Shown: positions 22,376 to 33,009 of the stretch, one piece after another | Layout of the letters: each line of letters opens with the position of its first letter | Numbering within the stretch: position 1 is the stretch's first letter | From: Nansenia antarctica | Taxonomy: Eukaryota > Chordata > Actinopteri > Argentiniformes > Microstomatidae | Reading direction: 5' to 3' | Assembly (NCBI GenBank): GCA_963989245.1 | Contig: OZ022340.1 | Location: 36,723,375 to 36,787,374, forward strand | Length of the DNA: 64,000 nt | Translations under genes and position numbers: made by a program | Notes under the pieces: generated by a model | Told to the model about the DNA's origin: nothing | The model's input: the letters and a program-made list of their open reading frames with translations, nothing else | Databases searched by the model: none

Positions 22376-23027
22376 CAATGGTCACTAGATGAACAAGCTG
22401 TATTAGGTCTTTATAAACAAGCTGTATTAGTTCTTTATAAACACAATAGTCACTAGATAAACAAGCTGTATTAGGTCTTCATAAACACAATGGTCACTTG
22501 ATAAACAAGCTGTATTAGGTCTTTATAAACACAATAAACACGCTGTATTAGGTCTTTATAAACACAATGGTCACTTGATAAACAAGCTGTATTAGGTCTT
22601 TATAAACACAATAAACAAGCTGTATTAGGTATTTATAAACACAATGGTCACTAGATAAACAAGCTGTATTAGGTCTTTATAAATACAATGGTCACTTGAT
22701 AAACAAGCTGTATTAGGTCTTTATAAACACAATGGTCACTTGATAAACAAGCTGTAGTAGGTCTTTATAAACACAATAAACAAGCTGTATTAGGTCTTTA
22801 TAAACACAATGGTCACTTGATAAACAAGCTGTATTAGGTCTTTATAAATACAATGGTCACTTGATAAACAAGCTGTATTAGGTCTTTATAAACACAATGG
22901 TCACTTGATAAACAAGCTGTATTAGGTCTTTATAAACACAATAAACAAGCTGTATTAGGTCTTTATAAACACAATGGTCACTAGATAAACAAGCTGTATT
23001 AGGTCTTTATAAACACAATGGTTACTT
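22376..23027. repeat. Dimorphic minisatellite, 43-bp and 32-bp units
   Basis: A unit of the form AACAAGCTGTATTAGGTC, TTTATAAACACAAT repeats about 16 times. Long units carry an extra 11 bp (GGTCACTTGAT or GGTCACTAGAT); short units lack it. Long and short units are interspersed. The array ends directly at the solo LTR that starts at 23029. Confidence 0.92.
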
Positions 23028-23028
23028 G

Positions 23029-23699
23029 TGTCACGACCAGAGGGCGGAACCCAAAAGCAGACAACGGAGAACAGGTAGTATACTTATAACAGTGATTTAT
23101 TATAGGGTTGGGGTGTTAGGGGAATCAGGCTGGAGGTAGGTAGTGCAGGTAGGGGGTCTGGCAGGTAGGCAGGTACTCAGACAGGCAGGGGGTCAGGCAG
23201 GTAGGCAGGTACTCAGACAGGCAGGTAGGCAGGTAGGCAGGTACTCAGACAGGCAGGGGGTCAGGCAGGTAGGCAGGCACTCAGACAGGCAGGGGGTCAG
23301 GCAGGTAGGCAGGTACTCAGACAGGCAGGGGGTCAGGCAGGTAGGCAGGTACTCAGACGGGCAGGGGGTCAGGCAGGTAGGCAGGTACTCAGACAGGCAG
23401 GGGGTCAGGCAGGTAGGCAGATACTCAGACAGGCAGGGGGTCAGGCAGGTAGGCAGACAGGCAGGAGGTCGGCAGGCAGGGAATCCTTAAACGGGGAACA
23501 GGGAGAAGAGGGTTAGGCTAGGGTAACGGATAACGTCTAGAGTAGAGGGAACGAACACATGAACCAACCATTAAGTGGCTACGATCTGGCGTTGACTGGA
23601 AGCAGGAGCAGGGCTTAAGTAGGAGCCAGTCGCGGTCTTAATCGGCCACACCTGGCACCACTGATAGACGGCTGATGAGCCAGGGGCGGAGCTGTGACA
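23029..23699 (-). mobile_element. Solo LTR carrying an internal minisatellite
   Basis: On the minus strand the segment begins TGTCACAGCTCCGCCC and ends CTCTGGTCGTGACA, with an AATAAATCACTG polyadenylation-like signal near the 3' end, as expected of an LTR. No internal retroelement sequence flanks it, so it is a solo LTR. Flanking 5-mers (ACTTG and GCGTG) do not match, so the TSD is lost or one boundary was rearranged. It interrupts MITE family A copy 2 on its right. Confidence 0.6.
23143..23470. repeat. 36-bp minisatellite inside the solo LTR
   Basis: Tandem units built from GCAGGTAGGCAGGTACTCAG and ACAGGCAGGGGGTCAG occur about nine times, some shortened. Translation gives a repetitive QVGRYSDRQGVR peptide, which is a by-product of the repeat rather than a gene. 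Confidence 0.9.
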
Positions 23700-24508
23700 G
23701 CGTGTGACGCTGCACACCGTTGATTGGTCAATGGAAATCATCATCCCATGTTCATTGATTTCTTCGCTAACCGCCAGTATAGTACAGTGGATTGTGTACA
23801 TAGCCTCTATTGATGTAAACCAGCTCCTTACCTTCTTGTGATTTTATGCATCTATGCTTTTTCCAAAATGTGTTTCTTTTTCCTTTCCTAAACACCAGGG
23901 GAGCCTCCCCTCCTAAATTTCGTTGTTTGGTACCTGTACTGTAACAATGACAAATAAAGTCTATCTATCTATCTTTAAATACCACAGAACAAGCATAACA
24001 AAAAAATCGCTATTATGGCGATGTCCTGTGCCTATGCTGTTCCTCAGTCCAGCGGCAGTCAAATGCCGGTAGATTCGCGTCTTGCTCCCTTTAACACATG
24101 TCGGCGTTTCCCTGGTTGCGAGATCTAAACTACTAGAACTGAAAGCGGCAGGTAACAGGCACGTAACATCCATATGCTGTATATATAAATAAATATATTT
24201 GACTACCAGCAAGACACCGGAGCACTCGTATCTATAACAAACGCGGAGATTGTATGAGGCAAGTAACAGGCACTTAACGTTACATGTTGTAAGGCTGATC
24301 TGTGCACGATAGTGCTGCATTTTGACATAATTATTATCGCATTTCCCCCCGCTGATCTGTATAGCGGGGGGAATCTTATGACACGTAACTCCTCCTACAG
24401 TCCCGGGTCGTTCCTGTATAGTGGAGAACGATTCCTATATGGAACTTTTCAAAAGCGTGCCGAGGCGAGCCGTGCCGTGCCGAGTCGGTCAATGGAAAAG
24501 CGCCATAT
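23700..24508 (-). mobile_element. MITE family A, copy 2 (inverted, interrupted)
   Basis: This is an inverted relative of 20321-20940. The right end carries GGTCAATGGAAAAGCGCCAT, and blocks at 23990-24050 and 24370-24410 match copy 1 inverted. The left part is cut off by the solo LTR. Between about 23781 and 23975 lies a retroposon tail ending CAATGACAAATAAAGTCTAT followed by (CTAT)n, the 3' end of a 5'-truncated LINE on the plus strand. Confidence 0.65.
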
Positions 24509-26058
24509 GTGACAGCAGAGGTGTTTGTGTCTATATGTGACAGCAGAGGTGTTTGTGTCTATTATGTGACAGCATCTCCAGAGGTGTTTGTGTCTATATG
24601 TGACAGCATCTCCAGAGGTGTTTGTGTCTATATGTGACAGCATCTCCAGAGGTGTTTGTGTCTATATGTGACAGCATCTCCAGAGGTGTTTGTGTCTATA
24701 TGTGACAGCATCTCCAGAGGTGTTTGTGTCTATATGTGACAGCAGAGGTGTTTGTGTCTATATGTGACAGCATCTCCAGAGGTGTTTGTGTCTATATGTG
24801 AAAGCATCTCCAGAGGTGTTTGTGTCTATATGTGACAGCAGAGGTGTTTGTGTCTATATGTGACAGCATCTCCAGAGGTGTTTGTGTCTATATGTGACAG
24901 CAGAGGTGTTTGTGTCTATATGTGACAGCATCTCCAGATGTGTTTGTGTCTATATGTGACAGCATCTCCAGAGGTGTTTGTGTCTATATGTGACAGCAGA
25001 GGTGTTTGTGTCTATATGTGACAGCATCTCCAGAGGTGTTTGTGTCTATATGTGACAGCATCTCCAGAGGTGTTTGTGTCTATATGTGACAGCATCTCCA
25101 GAGGTGTTTGTGTCTATATGTGACAGCATCTCCAGAGGTGTTTGTGTCTATATGTGACAGCAGAGGTGTTTGTGTCTATATGTGACAGCATCTCCAGAGG
25201 TGTTTGTGTCTATATGTGACAGCATCTCCAGAGGTGTTTGTGTCTATATGTGACAGCATCTCCAGAGGTGTTTGTGTCTATATGTGACAGCATCTCCAGA
25301 GGTGTTTGTGTCTATATGTGACAGCAGAGGTGTTTGTGTCTATATGTGACAGCATCTCCAGAGGTGTTTGTGTCTATATGTGACAGCATCTCCAGAGGTG
25401 TTTGTGTCTATATGTGACAGCAGAGGTGTTTGTGTCTATATGTGACAGCATCTCCAGAGGTGTTTGTGTCTATATGTGACAGCATCTCCAGAAGTGTTTG
25501 TGCCTATATGTGACAGCAGAGGTGTTTGTGCCTATATGTGACAGCAGAGGTGTTTGTGTCTATATGTGACAGCAGAGGTGTTTCTGCCTATATGTGACAG
25601 CTGAGGTGTTTGTGTCTATATGTGACAGCATCTCCAGAGGTGTTTGTGTCTATATTTGACAGCATCTCCAGAGGTGTTTGTGTCTTTATGTGACAGGAGA
25701 GGTGTTTGTGTCTATATGTGACAGCAGAGGTGTTTGTGTCTATATGTGACAGCATCTCCAGAGGTGTTTGTGTCTATATGTGACAGCATCTCCAGAAGTG
25801 TTTGTGTCTATATGTGACAGCAGAGGTGTTTGTGTCTATATGTGACAGCAGAGGTGTTTCTGTCTATATGTGACAGCAGAGGTGTTTGTGTCTATATGTG
25901 ACAGCATCTCCAGAGGTGTTTGTGTCTATATTTGACAGCATCTCCAGAAGTGTTTGTGTCTTTATGTGACAGGAGAGGTGTTTGTGTCTATATGTGACAG
26001 CAGAGGTGTTTGTGTCTATATGTGACAGCAGAGGTGTTTGTGTCTATGTGTGACAGCA
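24509..26058. repeat. Large dimorphic satellite, 34-bp and 28-bp units
   Basis: About 50 tandem units of TATATGTGACAGC, (ATCTCC), AGAGGTGTTTGTGTC. Units with the 6-bp ATCTCC block (34 bp) and without it (28 bp) are mixed irregularly. Substitutions cluster between 25490 and 25990. There are no non-repetitive spacers between units, which rules out a CRISPR array. Confidence 0.95.
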
Positions 26059-26066
26059 GCTGGTGA

Positions 26067-26535
26067 ATATGTCTGACAAAATTAACAATAAATATATAGA
26101 CACATAAATGAATGTATGAACAAATATACATACAAATACACACAGTATACCGCAATACATTTCTATATGTATTTATTATTTTCCACATTTATTCTTTCTT
26201 TTCCACATTCATTCTTTCTTTTCCACATTGTTTTCCACATTCATTCTTTCTTTTCCACATTGTTTTCCACATTCATTCTTTCTTTTCCACATTGTTTTCC
26301 ACATTCATTCTTTCTTTTCCACATTCATTCTTTCTTTTCCACATTGTTTTCCACATTGTTTTCCACATTCATTCTTTCTTTTCCACATTCAAGCTTTCAT
26401 TCTTTCCCCGATTATCAGTAATGTATGCAAATATAGGGGCGTGTCTTGCATGTTGTCCTCGCCCCACGCATTTTCATTGGTTGATGCCCCACGCATTTTC
26501 ATTGGTTGATACCGCGCGTGACGTGTTAAAGCGAC
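26067..26535 (+). mobile_element. MITE family B with (TTCCACATTCATTCTTTCTT)n, copy 1
   Basis: The left part (GTCTGACAAAATTAACAA, then TATATAGACACATAAATG) and the right part (CAATGTATGCAAATA-like, GCATTTTCATTGGTTGATAC, CGCGCGTGACGTG) are shared, inverted, with 33010-33448. The middle (26180-26395) is a tandem array of TTCCACATTCATTCTTTCTT and shorter TTTTCCACATTG units. Translation gives Phe/Ser/His-rich peptides that are not genes. The right-hand motif is also shared with the MITEs at 29072 and 32261. Confidence 0.75.
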
Positions 26536-27222
26536 AAAGTTGACATGTTTTCATTGTTAACATACTGTGTTCAAAACGGTGAAGAACACGTTCAAAACAA
26601 AATGATTTGGTGCATTTTTGCAGTAATCATATTCCTATCATATATGACAGAAAGCTCACAATAAACTGTTTTTTTGCACAGTGTTTGAGTGACTGTTATT
26701 TTGCACTCTATTGACACTCTTCAGTTCCAGCACCTCAGCAAAGTCTGATAATGGATGAGCGGTGGTATTTTCACTATTTGCAGTAATCATATTGACATGT
26801 CTAGAAAATATTAGCAGAATATATACAATGAAATGAAATAGACTAGATGCATTGCCTGGTAAGACATTAGATGTGACCATTTCTTAATGTTCTTGCTCTG
26901 TACAGAAAGTATGCAGCAACTTCAAAAAGTACATTTGAGGTACACACACTGTCACATTCTGTGCTTCATGTGTTGTGTAGACAGGCATACCCATGCACAT
27001 ACAATTGTAGCCAGTGTTATTTCAGAATTATTTGAGATTTTTCAGACATAATACTGTATTTCGACAGTGACAGTGAAAACAGTTCCGTCCGTGTTTTGTG
27101 ATTCAACATTTGCAGACATTTTTAAGAGATGTATTTCATAGCTATTGGCGAAAACAATCTTAGTTTGGTTCTTTCATTTCTATTCTTGTTCATCACCTGT
27201 ATTTTCTTTACAGCTTTGATTA
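26536..27222. other. No recognised feature
   Basis: AT-rich non-coding sequence. Frames of 60-75 codons here have no family resemblance. Confidence 0.4.
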
Positions 27223-27602
27223 TACAGTTTTTCTCAATTGCTAAAACACATCACAAAACTTCCCTCCATTTTCCCAAAACTCTAAACACAACACACTTTT
27301 CTAAAGCTACATAAGCAAAACCACACCTTCTCTCTTCAAAACTCAAACTTTCACACCAAAACAGCTGCTCTAAGCCTGCAAAAATGTAAACACTATATGC
27401 ATCATTACAGACTACAACAAAACAACTGAAAACACAATGTTCAGTGTGTGAGAATGTTCTTTTTTTTCCACAACTGCCAAAGCACATTTTTAGAAACCTT
27501 ACAGTATCTGTTCTCAGAATATATCACTGTAGTATTGGGCATTCATAGATGTGTGTGTGTTTCATATGAACAATATGTAAATCTACAGAAAATATAGTAT
27601 GT

Positions 27603-27815
27603 ATGTTACGGTACATGTGGGAATATGGTACATGTGGGAAAACTAGGGTTAGGGTTAGGTGCTAGGGTGACTTGGTACATGCTGGCATGTCTAACCCTAA
27701 CCTTAACCCTAACCCTACCCCTAATCCTAACCCTAACCTTAACCCTAGCACCCTAGCACCTAACCCTAACCCTAGTTTTCCCACATGTACTGTATTCCCA
27801 CATGTACCGTAACAT
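27603..27815. repeat. Palindrome with TTAGGG-like repeats
   Basis: The outer arms ATGTTACGGTACATGTGGGA and their complement at the right end enclose inner arms of ACTAGGGTTAGGGTTAGG and CCTAACCCTAACCCTAG. The loop holds further CCCTAA-type units with variants (CCTTAA, CCCTAC, CCTAAT). It lies inside a MITE, so it is an interstitial repeat rather than a chromosome end. Confidence 0.88.
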
Positions 27816-27938
27816 GTACACTACTGTACTGTATCACAACTCAATGCAAACACTACAGAGGATCCATTACACACAACAATACTCACTGAAAACAATGTTC
27901 AGGGTGTGATGTTTTTTAAATTTATTTATGGAACTATA

Positions 27939-27939
<1 letters not shown>

Positions 27940-27995
<56 letters not shown>

Positions 27996-28013
27996 CACAC
28001 ACACACACACACA
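27940..28013. repeat. (CA)n microsatellite
   Basis: An almost uninterrupted CA run of about 70 bp with a single CG step. Any histidine/threonine ORF across it is a repeat translation. Confidence 0.95.
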
Positions 28014-28339
28014 CCACAATCATTTGCAACAAGTGTCTTACATTTTGAGTCGTTATGTTTAATGAATGAAGCCAGGTGTGTTCATTGTGTTCAAATTTTG
28101 CTGACTGTGGCAAGCATTTTGCATCACATGAGCTTTAATTTGAGAATTGTGTCTTCATGTGAAATGTGTTTATGGTTTTGGCAAATGGGAGCTAGTTTTA
28201 TTAAATGTGTTTAGAGAACTGGTCATTTGGTTTAGAGAATTGGCTTTTGTGTATTAGCAATTGGGAAAAACTGTAATTAGATCAATGTGAAAGTCAATTG
28301 AGAATATAAGTTCAAAATAAATGTAACAAGGACGCTTAG

Positions 28340-29060
28340 TAACTAGCTAGATACACATTACCACTAACTCTAAACTAGCTTGCTAGCTAAAGTTACCTGA
28401 GGTAACTTACCTCTAAATATGGATCTGACTGGGGCTAAGTTAATTTATTTGAGGGGGTAAAACACACACTTTATTTGTTTTTTTGCTTTGAACAAATTAC
28501 TTACCAACAAGGCATCTGCCTATGGTCCTAGCGGTCACCAGCAACTAGACTCACTGAACATGTAACTACAGAGATGTGTGAAACCTGGACATAAACAAAA
28601 CCTTCCAAAAGGGTTTAGGCAAGGCAAGTTTATTTGTATAGCACATTTCATACGACAAGGGCAATTCAAAGTGCATTATATGCACACATTATATAAAGAC
28701 AATAGCCTACAGTAAGAGGAGTAAGTAAGATTTGTATGTATTGTATGTGTTATTATCCATATTCTAAAGGCTTGCTTAGATTAGTTTTAGATTAGTTTTT
28801 ACTGATTAGATTTCTATTCTGGAAAAGTCTGTATATTTTACAGATAACAATACAATTTATATATAATGTATAACCCTAACCCTAACCCTAAACCCATGGA
28901 TGGGTACATTTATTGTTTTCAGAATTTTTAAGTTTAAATATACAAATTATACATTATCTACTTAAAATAGGCATTTTCCCAGACTTTTCTAGGGATGTAT
29001 AGGAATAATACCCATTTGCCCACCCAGATTTTGCCCACCCAGATGGTAATGAAATGTTCA
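28340..29060. repeat. Diverged relative of the long-TIR transposon interior
   Basis: Segments here match 45000-45260 inverted (TAAACTAGCTTGCTAGCTAA, GAGGTAACTTACCTCTAAAT) and directly (ACCCATGGATGGGTACATTT, AATGATACATTATC-like). The end (CTAGGGATGTATAGGAATAA) matches the arms near 44440 and 55605. A retroposon tail with TTTATTTGTATAGCACATTT lies at 28625-28680. It is probably a deleted relative of the element at 44370-55698. Confidence 0.55.
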
Positions 29061-29071
29061 GGTAATCTTGG

Positions 29072-29340
29072 CTGAGTGCTTTACCACGTCACGCGCAGTA
29101 TCAACCAATGAAAATGCGTAGAGTGCGTCTAAGATACGCCCCTATATTTGCATACACATCTGACAATGACAAAGACAAACTATTCTATGTGAATAGCTAG
29201 GTGAAAACAACATTGCCTTTCGCTTTATCAGTAATGTATGCATTATCAGTAATGTATGCATTATCAGTAATGTATGCAGCATGTTGTCCACGCCCCTGCG
29301 CATTTTCATTGGTCGATACTGCACGAGACGTGATGAAGCC
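29072..29340. mobile_element. MITE family B relative, copy 2
   Basis: The left end GCTGAGTGCTTTACCACGTC and the right end, inverted, GCTGAGGGCTTCATCACGTC form terminal inverted repeats that continue through CAATGAAAATGCG. The middle carries three units of ATTATCAGTAATGTATGC. It is nearly identical to the element at 32261-32551. Confidence 0.8.
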
Positions 29341-29578
29341 CTCAGCCGAGAGCAGACACTCCATTCCACATAGCATGTTTTTAAAATAAAAAAAAGGGTT
29401 AGGGCATATGAATCATAGTGGAGGTATGATATATCGCATATATATGGCATATATATATATTCTTTGGTGGAAAGGCATTTTTGAAAGCCATTTTTAGTCA
29501 CCACAAGTCTGTTCAAACCCAGGCAGCGAGACCAGCAGGAAAACACAACTAGATCTTCTATAATTCTAACTGGATAGT

Positions 29579-31240
29579 ACAAGAGGCTCAACTCTCGACA
29601 AGCCCGCTGGGCTCTTTTTTTTAGTCGTTTCGACTTCACCCTTACCTACCGTCCCGGCTCCAAGAACGTCAAAGCTGATGCTCTCTCCCGCCAGTTCCCC
29701 AAGGCGGATTCGGGTGTCGCTGAGGGGGGAGATACCATCCTGTCCCCGTCCCGGGTGGTGGGGTTCGTAACCTGGCCCGTCGAGGCTTTGGTGAGACAGG
29801 CTCAGCGGGCCGAACCAGACCCTAGGACCGGACCCCCTAACCGTTTGTTTGTGCCTACAGCTGTCCGAGCCAGGGTGTTGGAGTGGGGCCACTCCAGCTG
29901 CTTCGCTTGCCACCCCGGCGAGCGGCGGACGGCGGCATTCATCGGGAAGAGGTTCTGGTGGCCCAATCTCAGGGGGGACACCAGGGAGTTTGTGGCCGCC
30001 TGTACGGTGTGCGCCCGTAGTAAGGCCTCCTGCGGGTCTCCTGCAGCCTCTCCCGGTGCCCAGCCGACCGTGGTCGCACATCGCCGTGGACTTTGTTACT
30101 GGGCTCCCTGTCTCCCAGGGGTGCGACACCATTCTCACCATCGTGGACCGGTTCTCCAAGGCGGTCCACTTCGTTCCCCTCCCGAAACTGCCCACAGCGG
30201 CCGAGACGGCGGACCTCCTAACTCTCCACGTCGTACGCCTCCACGGGATCCCCTCGGATGTGGTTTCTGACCGGGGCCCCCAGTTCGTCTCCAAGGTCTG
30301 GCGGGCCTTCTGCAGAGGCATTGGGGCCACCACCAGTCTCACCTCCGGGTACCACCCTCAGTCCAATGGGCAGGCCGAGCGTGCCAACCAGGCTCTGGAA
30401 GCCGCTCTCCGATGTGTCTCCGCCCACAATCCCTCCTCCTGGGCGAAATACCTGCCGTGGGTGGAGTACTCCCTCAACACTATGGAGAGCGCCGCCACTG
30501 GTATGTCCCCATTCGAATGTTCCCTGGGTTACCAACCCCCTCTGTTTCCCCAACAGGAGCTGGAGGTGGCGGTCCCAACCACCAGGGCCCATCTCCGCCG
30601 GTGTCGCAACGTGTGGAGGACCGCCAGGGCGGCGTTGCTCCGCGCCACCGAGCGCGCCCGGCGGAGCACGAACCGGCGGAGGGTGCCGGCCCCTGACTAC
30701 CAGCCAGGTCAGAGGGTTTGGCTGTTGGCCCGGGACCTGCCCCTCCAGACCTCCCAAACCTCCACCCGGAAACTCAACCCCCGGTACGTTGGTCCCTATC
30801 CCGTGGACCGTATCGTCAACCCCACGGCGGTACGTTTGACCCTTCCTCCCTCCCTCAAAATACACCCGGTGTTCCATGTCTCCCAGCTTAAACCTGTGGC
30901 CGCCAGCCCTTTGTCTTCCCCCAGCCCGGCTCCGCCGCCGCCCCGTGTCCTGGATGATGGGGACCCGGTATGGACGGTAAACAAACTACTGGAGGTCCGC
31001 CGCCGGGGTCGCGGGTTTCAATACCTAGTGGACTGGGTTGGCTACGGGCCCGAGGACCGGACTTGGGTGCCTGCGTCCTATCTCGCCGACCCGTCCTTAT
31101 TGGAGGATTTCTACCGAGCCAACCCCGGGGCCCTGGGTCCGTCGTCCGGTGCCTCCCCTGAGGAGGGGGGTACTGTTGTGCCTCCTAATCTGACACGCCC
31201 CCGCGAGCCTCGTTCTGGCGCCCCCTCCCGGCCGGATTGA
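29579..31240 (+). pseudogene. gypsy RNase H end, integrase and chromodomain
   Basis: The frame starts within RNase H (RQARWALFFSRFDFTLTYRP, then NVKADALSR). The integrase zinc region is visible (HSSCFACHPGERRT, CTVCARSKAS) in one frame; after a shift near 30040 the core continues with VDFVTGLPVS, SDRGPQFVS and HPQSNGQAERANQ, giving the D, D, E residues. A GPY/F-like region (LNPRYVGPYPVDRIVNP) and a chromodomain (VNKLLEVRRRGRGFQYLVDW, GPEDRTWVPASYL) follow, then the stop at 31240 inside the LTR. Chromodomains direct integration to marked chromatin. The 5' truncation and shift make it inactive. Confidence 0.88.
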
Positions 31241-31850
31241 GTGGGCCGGATCTCTGGCTCTGTTTGCAGCAGGTGTGGGCTATTACCTTTCAGCCCAGCT
31301 GTCCCAATCACCACCTGGACAGCCGCCTACTTAACCCTGCTACAGACGGAGATCCAACGCTTGAACATAACTATCTGTATGGCTCCCTCCTTACCCCTGT
31401 GTCTCGTTCCGCCCGAGCTACCCTCTCCTGTGTCTCCCTGGGACCCCTGGACCCTCTCGGACTGATCTCCCTGGCTCGACCCCTGGACCCCCTCTGACTA
31501 CTCTCTTCTGGATTTCCCTCCCTGGCTCGACCCCTGGACTCCCCTCTGGACTACTCTCTCCTGGATCACTCTCCCTGGCCCGACCCCTGGACATTCCCCT
31601 TGACTACCCCCTCTGGATCTCGGACTTTGCTCACTAGGGTAGTATCGCAGCACATAATACAACACCCCTGACCTCATACACGCACACACACATAGTATAA
31701 TTACACACCCCATAACTATCGCCTGCATCACACCTTATGTTTGTTTTTCCACTAGTTAGTGTAGGGCCTATTTCTTTGTGTATATCATCCTTAATAAATC
31801 ATTGTATATTCTCCTGGCCTCTGTCTCTGTTTCTCTGGGGTTCCACCACA
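29579..31850 (+). mobile_element. Ty3/gypsy chromodomain element, 5'-truncated, with 3' LTR
   Basis: Only the 3' third of a chromovirus-type gypsy element is present: the end of RNase H, integrase, chromodomain and one LTR. The LTR runs from TGTTGTGCC (31174), directly after the polypurine tract GAGGAGGGGGG, to ACCACA (31850), with AATAAA at 31793-31798. No 5' LTR or gag is present in the window. GC content is well above that of the surroundings. Confidence 0.85.
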
Positions 31851-32171
31851 TTTGGCTTTTCCAGTTTTAAGGTGTGCATAACACTGGGCTGTCACTACCA
31901 TTTTCACCCACAAGAGTGCAGCGTCTAGCCATTTATGGAGGCCTACATCGACTGAGAGCAGCAGTTCCAATTCACTTTTTAGCCCCATATAGAGTGCCAT
32001 ATGCCCCCAATAAAGTTAGAATTCATTGAAACACACTTCTCCCTTCATCCAGGACACCTTGTGCATATTCTACCCACAAATAGAGTGCTTTATCCCGCAT
32101 ATTTAATAAAGTTACATCAACAACAATGTTCCAGGCTGTGTATTATGGATGCTTTGGGTCATGGTACTGTT
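31851..32171. other. No recognised feature
   Basis: Non-coding sequence between the gypsy LTR and the 5S fragment. A CCCATATAGAGTGCCATATG-like phrase recurs loosely (CAAATAGAGTGCTTTAT) about 100 bp later, which may be a degenerate repeat. Confidence 0.35.
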
Positions 32172-32255
32172 GCTCACGGCCATACTAGCCTGAATACGCC
32201 CGATCTCGTCCGACCTCGGAAGCTAAGCAGGGTTGGGCCGTGTTAGTACCTGGAT
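32172..32255 (+). pseudogene. 5S rRNA fragment
   Basis: The sequence matches vertebrate 5S rRNA from its first bases (GCTCACGGCCATAC), through CCCGATCTCGTC and CTCGGAAGCTAAGCAGGGT, to about position 84 (TTAGTACCTGGAT). The remaining third, including box C of the internal promoter, is missing; the MITE at 32261 begins a few bases later. It could be a 5S pseudogene or the head of a 5S-derived SINE. A functional gene is excluded by the truncation. Confidence 0.85.
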
Positions 32256-32260
32256 CTTGG

Positions 32261-32551
32261 CTGAGTGCTTTACCACGTCACGCGCAGTATCAACCAATGA
32301 AAATGCGTAGAGTGCGTCCAAGATACGCCCCTATATTTGCATACACATCTGACAATGACAAAGACAAACTATTCTATGTGAATAGCTAGGTGAAAACAAC
32401 ATTGTCTTTCGCTTTATCAGTAATGTATGCATTATCAGTAATGTATGCATTATCAGTAATGTATGCATTATCAGTAATGTATGCAGCATGTTGTCCACGC
32501 CCCTGCGCATTTTCATTGGTTGATACTGCGCGAGACGTGATGAAGCCCTCA
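32261..32551. mobile_element. MITE family B relative, copy 3
   Basis: This is nearly identical to 29072-29340, with the same terminal inverted repeats but four rather than three ATTATCAGTAATGTATGC units. The preceding bases ATCTTG are also shared, so the true left end could be a few bases further out. Confidence 0.8.
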
Positions 32552-33009
32552 GCTCTCGCCTCAGATTTTAAATCCTCAATTTTGGCCGCCATTGGCTACA
32601 ATCTGTAATTTGGCTCTACAAGTGTTAATATGTCATTTTATGAAGTTTTTATATGTTTTCAGGCGAGAAAGTAACCATATATATTCACAAAATGTGTCCA
32701 GTTTATCAAAATAACCCGTTTATATATCTGATCTGACGTTTTTCCCCCCACTTCTGTGGGAAACTTCGCTAGCAACACGAGTAGAGCTTTGCATCTGCAT
32801 CGCACGTTGAAGTACGTCAAGTCCATCCCACCAGGTTGCGCCAGAACGGTGGGTCTCGGTCCGCGGTGTGCACGGAGCGTTATTGAGTCAACTGGTATTG
32901 TGGTTATCACCAAGTTCTCCCATACAGTGCTGATATTCCATGGAAATTATAGGGAGAAAGACACTGTGAGAGAACAGGGCTATAGACTCTCTTACCCGTC
33001 TGTGGTAAT
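32552..33009. other. No recognised feature
   Basis: Non-coding by inspection. A CpG-containing patch lies around 32790-32890. No repeat family or splice-supported exon was recognised. Confidence 0.35.

Larger units (their letters stand above)
27225..28273. mobile_element. TA-flanked Tc1/mariner-like MITE
   Basis: The ends are inverted repeats CAGTTTTTCTCAATTGCTAA (27225) and, read inward from the right, CAGTTTTTCCCAATTGCTAA (28273). They are flanked by TA on both sides (27223-27224 and 28274-28275), as expected for the Tc1/mariner superfamily. There is no transposase. It encloses a telomere-like palindrome and a CA microsatellite. Confidence 0.8.

Noticed and set aside
22376..23027. Coding or regulatory role for the 43/32-bp array
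   Set aside because: No open frame persists and no known motif is present beyond the repeat itself.
23143..23490. 115-codon Gln/Arg/Gly-rich ORF
   Set aside because: It is a direct translation of the 36-bp minisatellite.
24509..26058. Repeat array resembling a CRISPR locus
   Set aside because: Units are contiguous with no unique spacers and the DNA is vertebrate; it is a satellite.
26112..26543. Phe/Ser/His-rich ORFs in three frames
   Set aside because: All derive from the TTCCACATTCATTCTTTCTT tandem repeat, as do their mirror images at 33000-33408.
27640..27790. TTAGGG/CCCTAA runs as a chromosome end
   Set aside because: They are degenerate, occur in both orientations and lie inside a MITE, with tens of kilobases of sequence on each side.
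27906..28214. 102-codon His/Thr ORF
   Set aside because: It translates the CA microsatellite.
32172..32255. Functional 5S rRNA gene
   Set aside because: The last third, including box C, is missing.
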